Below, one piece after another: positions 58,745-64,000 of a DNA stretch of 64,000 bases; positions within the stretch are counted from its first letter, which is position 1; the number at the start of each line of letters is the position of its first letter. Both the position numbers and the translations under genes were made by a program. This stretch comes from Rhizopus sp. PT2906 (Eukaryota; Mucoromycota; Mucoromycetes; Mucorales; Rhizopodaceae), in contig JAMYHX010000180.1 in NCBI GenBank assembly GCA_025529335.1, positions 1-64,000 on the forward strand. The letters run 5' to 3'. Below the pieces are notes generated by a model, which saw nothing but the letters and a program-made list of their open reading frames with translations, did not search any database and had not been told where the DNA came from.

Positions 58745-59020
58745 ATACAATTTCACACTACCAAAGTCTCTGCCTAATCTAAGGCTGTCCAGTTCTCTCT
58801 CTCTGATATAAAATACGAATTCATCATAATTACATGTGTTCTTGCATTTTTATTGATCAAACTGACAACATAAAACTAGAATAAACAAATAACAACATTT
58901 CTTTTTATCTTCTTCTTCTTGAAAAGAAACAATCCAAGATGGTGAAAGGTTTTGTTGGATAGCATCATAGATAGTATCTGGAGGTAGCGCACATAGTATT
59001 AGTCTAACTTCTGGTGTGTT
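58745..59020 (+). repeat. 3' region of a Tc1/IS630-like element (copy 2)
   Basis: Same sequence as 29805-30112 in opposite orientation, beginning with the last transposase codons (T-T-K-V-S-A-stop, ACTACCAAAGTCTCTGCC) and running about 270 bp. It sits directly upstream of the atg15 start codon (58618), so its arrival changed that promoter region. The transposase body is absent here. Confidence 0.75.
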
Positions 59021-59596
59021 TAAGTGCGGAATAAAGCATAAAACTTCTTTAGGTTTGCCCATTATTGACCCATAATATGAACTCATGTCATAGTTTATAA
59101 AATACTTACAGTATATGATATTACTCCAAGAATGAACAATACAAGGAGACTGATCAAAAAAGCATATAACGCGCCATGCTCATTTTTTTTATTGGCCACA
59201 AAGCAGTTAGAAGTGGAATGGTACAATGGGCAAAAGGGGATAGTGTATGTTGAACTAACTACTGATAGTGAGGACGCTTAAAGTCTTTTCAGAATGATAA
59301 GAACTAAAAAGTTTTCTCTGTTCCCATGTAGTTTTTATACACTCTTGTTACAATTGAGCGTCTTTGTTTCATACACACACAGTTGTTATTATTCATAGTC
59401 TTTTTACATAATAACCATATATATTAATCAAAGATATCAATGATGCAATACTTTATTCACTATTGTTTCTGTCGCCTTGAACACTCCTTGAAGCTTAATC
59501 AAGTTTATATAGCTTTCATTTACTTTATCTAATGCATGGCTTTGATCTTTCTGTAACCCTATTCTAAAACATTAGCAATCGAATGAAACAAACTCA
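59021..59596. other. Intergenic stretch
   Basis: About 575 bp between the transposon fragment and the 3' end of the CENP-P-like gene. No gene or motif recognised. Confidence 0.35.
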
Positions 59597-60920
59597 TCAT
59601 ACTGTACAAGATGAAGGTGTTATAGCATCCATATTAAGTTGTAGTTGAACATGGTCCCTTATATTTGCATCTAATGAATCCCTATTCATATTGTGCATTA
59701 CCATCTTCCAATTCAATACTAATGCCATACTATCCTCTCTAATATGATGTCTATAAATGATCAAAGTGATAAACATTATGTCTACGATACCTTTTCCCTT
59801 GAAATTGAAGTCTAGAATCTGATAAGGCTTCAACAGTTATATCCGTATTTTCAAATGATCGCTTCAGCTTTTCAAACACTACTCTTCTTTGATCCGTGAG
59901 CCTTGCATAATGTACTAATACTTGAAAGAATCCCAATATGTTGCAAGTATCCTTTATCCTTGTAGACAAATAAGCGCACTAGATATTGCAGATGTTTTTT
60001 ACACTTACTTTTGTAATAATGGTCCTATATCCATCTTCATTCGAATACCGACTTCAAAGTTCAGATTACACATGGTCATAGTTGCTTCCAAGACGTCAAA
60101 TGATACAGTAAACTCTTGGTTAAAAGAACTACCGGACAACTCACAATGACGAATATCATCTTTATATTTATTTAGCAAAGATTAATAAAGAAAGGGTATA
60201 TTTACCTAAACTATCAGCACGCGTTTCCAAAATGTTTTTTGCTCTTGTGAATTTTACAAACGAGTAGTCTGTTTGCCGCACAACCTAATATAAACCATTA
60301 CTCAGAGCCTCTTTTTTATTTTGATATAATAAAATACTTACATCCGGATCAGATATTGCTTCCTCACGTAATTGTGCGTCTGGTTTTAAGAAATCTGCTT
60401 GTGATAAATCGTTCGTATCAGTTGTTGTTGAACTTCCTAGTAATAGCATATATTCACTAAGTGATCATTTAGTTCTTTATTGTCTTTAAAAAAAAAGAAA
60501 AGATATTACAAGATGACATCCAAGTCGGGTATATCTGATATATCACGCTCTTCTTCTTCCATTACGTATTGAGCTCTTTGTTCAGGTGTCATGTTGGTCA
60601 AATTAGCTTCTTTCTGTCTTCGTTCTTTACGATCTTTTAATTTCTCTTCTAGATCGGCAACATAACCTTCCATTCTGTCTACTTGTTGTTGAAGAATAGC
60701 AATCTTCTTTCTCATTTCTTCTTCGTCATTTTCAACTGCAAACTCATTAAACTGTGCTTATAGGGTTAGATCATGTTGTTGGTGAAGCATTCAAATAGTT
60801 TACAAGACTATCTTCTAATTGTTGTTCATGTGAAGCTTTTTGTGTCGCTAATAGTCGTTTATGGAATTCAGAATTGGTTGTTCTATTAGCAAAATTAAGC
60901 TGATCTTCACTTGATGACAT
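59597..60920 (-). CDS. CENP-P/Ctf19-like inner-kinetochore protein
   Basis: Seven small exons join perfectly: 60920-60804, 60751-60510, 60456-60342, 60284-60206, 60159-60009, 59958-59791, 59750-59597; 341 residues. The N-terminal third is coiled coil (KKIAILQQQVDRMEGYVADL, then EEKLKDRKERRQKEA), followed by FEYMLLLGSSTTT. The C-terminal half resembles CENP-P by pattern: HCELSGSSFNQEFTVSFDVL; ILGFFQVLVHYARLTDQRRV; FEKLKRSF; DSRLQFQGKR; SMALVLNWKMVMHN. CENP-P (Ctf19 in yeast) is an RWD protein that pairs with CENP-O in the inner kinetochore. A coiled coil followed by two RWD-like parts fits. Recognition is by eye from partial similarity to the human protein, so identity is tentative. Shares a 300-bp divergent promoter with the USP gene. 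Confidence 0.55.
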
Positions 60921-61219
60921 GATTAATAAAAAAGGGAAAAGGGGGAAATCTTTTTAAGGCTCAGTATTCAATAGCAACAACAATGAAATCAAAAGATAGA
61001 ACGTTATACTTAGTACGTGTGCATATAAAGCTAGAATACATATTCTATATACTTTTGGTAGCCATGGTAACAAATTCATCTACCTTGATACACTTGCATA
61101 ATAATAGTAATAATAAATAATAATCAAACTTGGCTGCATTTTAGTCAAATGGTACACATTTCACGAAGCGAACAAATAAGGAAAACCTATTAGAGTTTTC
61201 TTTTTCTTTATATTCTTTA
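60921..61219. promoter_or_regulatory. Divergent promoter with an X-box palindrome
   Basis: The ~300 bp between CENP-P-like (-) and USP8-like (+) genes contains GTAGCC-AT-GGTAAC at 61058-61071. It matches the RFX-family X-box (GTNRCC-N0-3-RGYAAC) on both half-sites. In fungi RFX proteins (Crt1/Rfx1, Sak1) control DNA-damage and cell-cycle genes. Binding is inferred from sequence alone. Confidence 0.5.
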
Positions 61220-64000
61220 ATGACGGCTTCATTTGCAGATTTGACAAAGAGAGCAACTGTAGACAAAAGTGATACACATAAATACTCTGCCAAGCTATGG
61301 GTGTCTTCAGTAAACAAGCTATATGAACAAGTAGGATAAAGCAGATAAAAAGATAAGGAGTTTATTAAACATAGCCAACATAGGGTGATATGAAATATCA
61401 AAATGAAGACCTTGAAGATGCCTATGTTCATTATATGAAAGGCTGCAGGTAGATTTAATATAAGGTCAAATAGCTTTCTTAACTCATAAACCCAACATGT
61501 AGCATAATGCTAGAGATTCTCAACAAACACCAGAATTACAAGGAAGTCAAAAAAGATCCTTTATATCTAAAACTAAAGACAGTAAATACCATTTTGTTGT
61601 TCTTTCGACCTTGGTTTTAATAGAGTTCTTCTTTTATCAGCGTACTGAAAATGACATACTTGATCGGCTTGAATATCTCAACTCTACACTACAAGAAAAG
61701 CTGAGCAAAAAGGACGTGGTCGAGGAGGCATTGGAGAAATATCCACCTTTGACTCCTACTAACGGACAAGTCTTGCTGGATGAACTGCCTTCAGTTCCAA
61801 CACATAAACCTGGTACGGCCTCACTGCAACAGGTCCCAAGACAGTCTCCACCACCACCGCAACAACAGTCTATACCACCTCCGCTTCCACAGTCCATGAA
61901 AATGCCAGAGCCACAACCAACAACACAGCCACCAACCCACTCTTGTAATGGTATGGAATTTCCGAGGCCCACTAATTATCAACTATCAGTACCCACATTG
62001 ACTGTTGAACCATTACAGCTAGCCAGCTGGATTGTGAAAAATAGCTCTGGCCCACAGCCAAGTGTGCTATTGCTAGATATTCGACCAAGAGATGTTCATA
62101 GTCAAGGATTCATAAGACATCGATGGGTAGCTCAGATTGAACCATTAGTCATAAAGCCGAAGTAAGTGTTTAGAGTAGAGAACGTCATCTGACATGAGTT
62201 TATTAGCATAAGTTCACAAAAAATTGAAGAGTCGATGATTATGAACCCTGAAGTAGAGCAGCAGATGTTTGCTAGGCGACACGAATATTTTGATCTTATT
62301 GTGTATTATGATCAAAGGTCAACCGTTCTTGATAAGGAAAATCAAACATTATACCATCTTCGACAAGCTATTTATGAATTCGAGTTTCAAAAAGTATTGC
62401 GAAATGCGCCTATTATGCTCATAGGAGGCTTTGATGCTTGGAGTATGACGATAGGACAACGCGGAGTCTATAGATACACGGATAGTAGCAGACCTATTCT
62501 ACCAGAAAAGAGAGGCTCTGATCAACGTGTTCCTTTGTCACCTGTTAAAGTACATCATACGCTCTATGACTATGTAAGTCCGTTAAAGTTGTGTCATTCT
62601 TGAATACTAATTCACTCTAGTTTACGTATAAAGGGCCATCTGTGTCAAAAGAGTCTATGGTTCGAAATAATAAGAACCATGTCGAGACACCCCCTCTCCG
62701 AGGAATCTTTGCACATACCCTTTCATCTTCAGAGCGTGAAACAAAGCTTACTATGCCAATACCCCAACCTGTCAATCAGGAAAAGAGTCAAAATGCGTCT
62801 GAGCTCACACGACGCAAGACATTTATTGATAACCCATTTCATGGATTCACGAGTACAACCAATCAGCAATTTGACGTTCCTCCGGCCATCCTGAGAAAGA
62901 AGCGACCACCAGTGCCTTCAAAGGAACAGACACCGCCTCTGCCTCCTAAGCCATCTGATATCAATCTACCCGAATATCGCGCTGCTCCTGTCTCTGAAAA
63001 TTCATTCTCTCAGATGGGCAACGTAGCCGTGGGCACAACCGGTTTGAAAAATCTAGGTAATACCTGCTATATGAATTCAATCATTCAATGCCTTAGTGGA
63101 ACCATCCCATTTGCTCGTTACTTTATATGTAAGTTTTTGTTTTATATGCTCTTTCTTGTTCTAATCTGATCATTATAGCTGGTGTATATAAGCACCATAT
63201 CAATATGGTAAGCCCCCTTAGCTCCAAAGGTCGGTTAGCAAATGAATTTGCTGGCTTATTGCGTCTCATGTGGGGCGGCAATTATAGCTTCATTTCTCCT
63301 GTTCCCTTTAGAGAAGCCCTTTTAGAATTTGCACCTCAATTCAGAGGAAGCGAGCAGCACGATTCTCAAGAATTTCTGAATTTTCTACTAGATGGCCTTC
63401 ATGAAGACTGTAACTTGATAACAGAAAAACCCAATATTCCCTCAGAAACAGCCGAAGAAGAAGCTCTATTTGAACAATTGCCAGATTGGAAAGCTAGCAC
63501 TATAGCTTGGGATAAATACTTGCTTCGAAACTCAAGTGTTGTAGTCAGTCTGTTTCAGGGGCAGTATAGAAGTCGACTCACTTGTTTGACTTGTCATACG
63601 GTAAGAAAAGCATTTTGTTTTGTTCACACTATTTATGATCTCTTTGTAGACATCAACAACTTACAATTCATTCATGTCCCTTTCTTTGCCCATTCCTACT
63701 AGTCGCAATGGGCCAACCATAATGAGCATTTATCAATGTTTAGATTATTTTGTACAAGACGAAATTTTAGAAGGTGATAATGCATGGAACTGTCCTCGTT
63801 GCAAAAAGCCTTGTCGTGCCAGCAAGTCATTAACACTGTCAAAGCTACCTGATGTGCTCTTGATTCATTTGAAACGCTTCTCAGTTGAAGGACTATTTAA
63901 TAATAAGCTCGAAACCATGATCGATTCTCCTATAAGGTAAAAAAAATACAAATAACAAGACATTTTATAACATGTTTTAAAAAGAGGGCTTGACTTGACG
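61220..64000 (+). CDS. USP8/Doa4-type ubiquitin hydrolase with rhodanese domain (3' end outside window)
   Basis: Cysteine protease predicted to remove ubiquitin from cargo at endosomes. Exons: 61220-61330, 61384-61448, 61503-61581, 61641-62161, 62207-62573, 62621-63128, 63179-63600, 63650-63936, and 63985 to the edge; 792 residues so far. The N-terminal USP8-dimer/MIT-like helices read ADLTKRATVDKSDTHKYSAK, DLEDAYVHYMKGCSIMLEIL. A Pro/Gln-rich linker follows, with PPPPQQQSIPPPLP. The rhodanese-like domain spans about 230-380 (SVLLLDIRPRDVHSQGFIRH; FDLIVYYDQRS), but its active-site Cys is absent (IMLIGGFDAW). The catalytic domain starts VGTTGLKNLGNTCYMNSIIQ, with Cys530; QHDSQEFLNFLLDGLHED and a zinc site C-x2-C (TCLTCHT; CPRCKKPC) follow. 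The His box lies beyond the window. Confidence 0.93.

Noticed and set aside
60447..60506. Two separate minus-strand genes (coiled-coil protein and a downstream protein) instead of one CENP-P-like gene
   Set aside because: The apparent stop after DLDVIL lies inside a 53-nt intron; splicing 60510 to 60456 continues in phase as VIFEYMLLLG.

Overview
The window looks like AT-rich nuclear DNA of a filamentous fungus of the Mucoromycota, most likely a Mucorales (Rhizopus/Mucor-like) species. The grounds are dense genes with many very short introns (mostly 43-60 nt, GT..AG, often with a CTAAC/CTRAC branch site), fungal protein families (Atg15, PEX11, GPR1/FUN34, UPF0357, Shy1), and decayed DIRS-like, LINE-like and Tc1/IS630-like elements. 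Three decayed copies of an uncharacterised family that I recall from Mucoromycota genomes point the same way. Species was not determined. All exon models were built by eye: donors, acceptors and reading phase agree across each model, but none is supported by RNA data.

Layout. 0.2-13.8 kb is ordinary gene space: an F-BAR/SH3 protein (-), condensin SMC4 (+), a ZIP zinc transporter (-), a TPR protein (+) and a GPR1/FUN34/YaaH acetate-transporter-like protein (-). 14.3-19.4 kb is a gene-poor accessory stretch of pseudogene fragments and rearranged segmental duplications, some copied from the edges of the glycosyltransferase gene at 19.45-20.9 kb. 21.6-28.7 kb holds a Sec14/CRAL-TRIO protein (-), a 42-residue single-TM protein missed by ORF calling (+), a vezatin/Inp2-like protein (+), SURF1/Shy1 (-) and a Nop6-like RRM protein (+). 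29-31 kb is a transposon graveyard. 31.2-36.4 kb has a SLC35B4/Yea4-like nucleotide-sugar transporter, the 15-exon translation factor GUF1 and a serine-rich protein. 37.45 kb is a secreted cysteine-rich peptide.

38.7-43.5 kb is a decayed DIRS-like tyrosine-recombinase retrotransposon with an almost perfect ~500-bp inverted copy of part of itself. 43.5 kb has a tRNA-Gln(UUG) below a large palindrome. 45-50.3 kb contains PEX11 (-), a UPF0357 protein (-), a universal-stress protein (+), a second glycosyltransferase (+) and a 3-methyladenine DNA glycosylase (+). 51.1-53.5 kb is a LINE-like remnant. 55.1-64 kb carries an intronless four-TM protein (+), the autophagic lipase Atg15 (-), a CENP-P/Ctf19-like protein (-) and a USP8/Doa4-type deubiquitinase (+) that runs off the right edge.

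Themes. Two genes point to peroxisomes (PEX11, vezatin/Inp2-like), two to mitochondrial respiration and translation (Shy1, GUF1), and two to chromosome structure and segregation (SMC4, CENP-P-like). They are scattered single genes, not a cluster. I see no CRISPR, operon or biosynthetic cluster. The most unusual items are the CENP-P-like gene in a lineage reported to lack CENP-A, the inverted DIRS-derived block inside 10-bp inverted repeats, the 42-residue membrane protein, and the secreted six-cysteine peptide.
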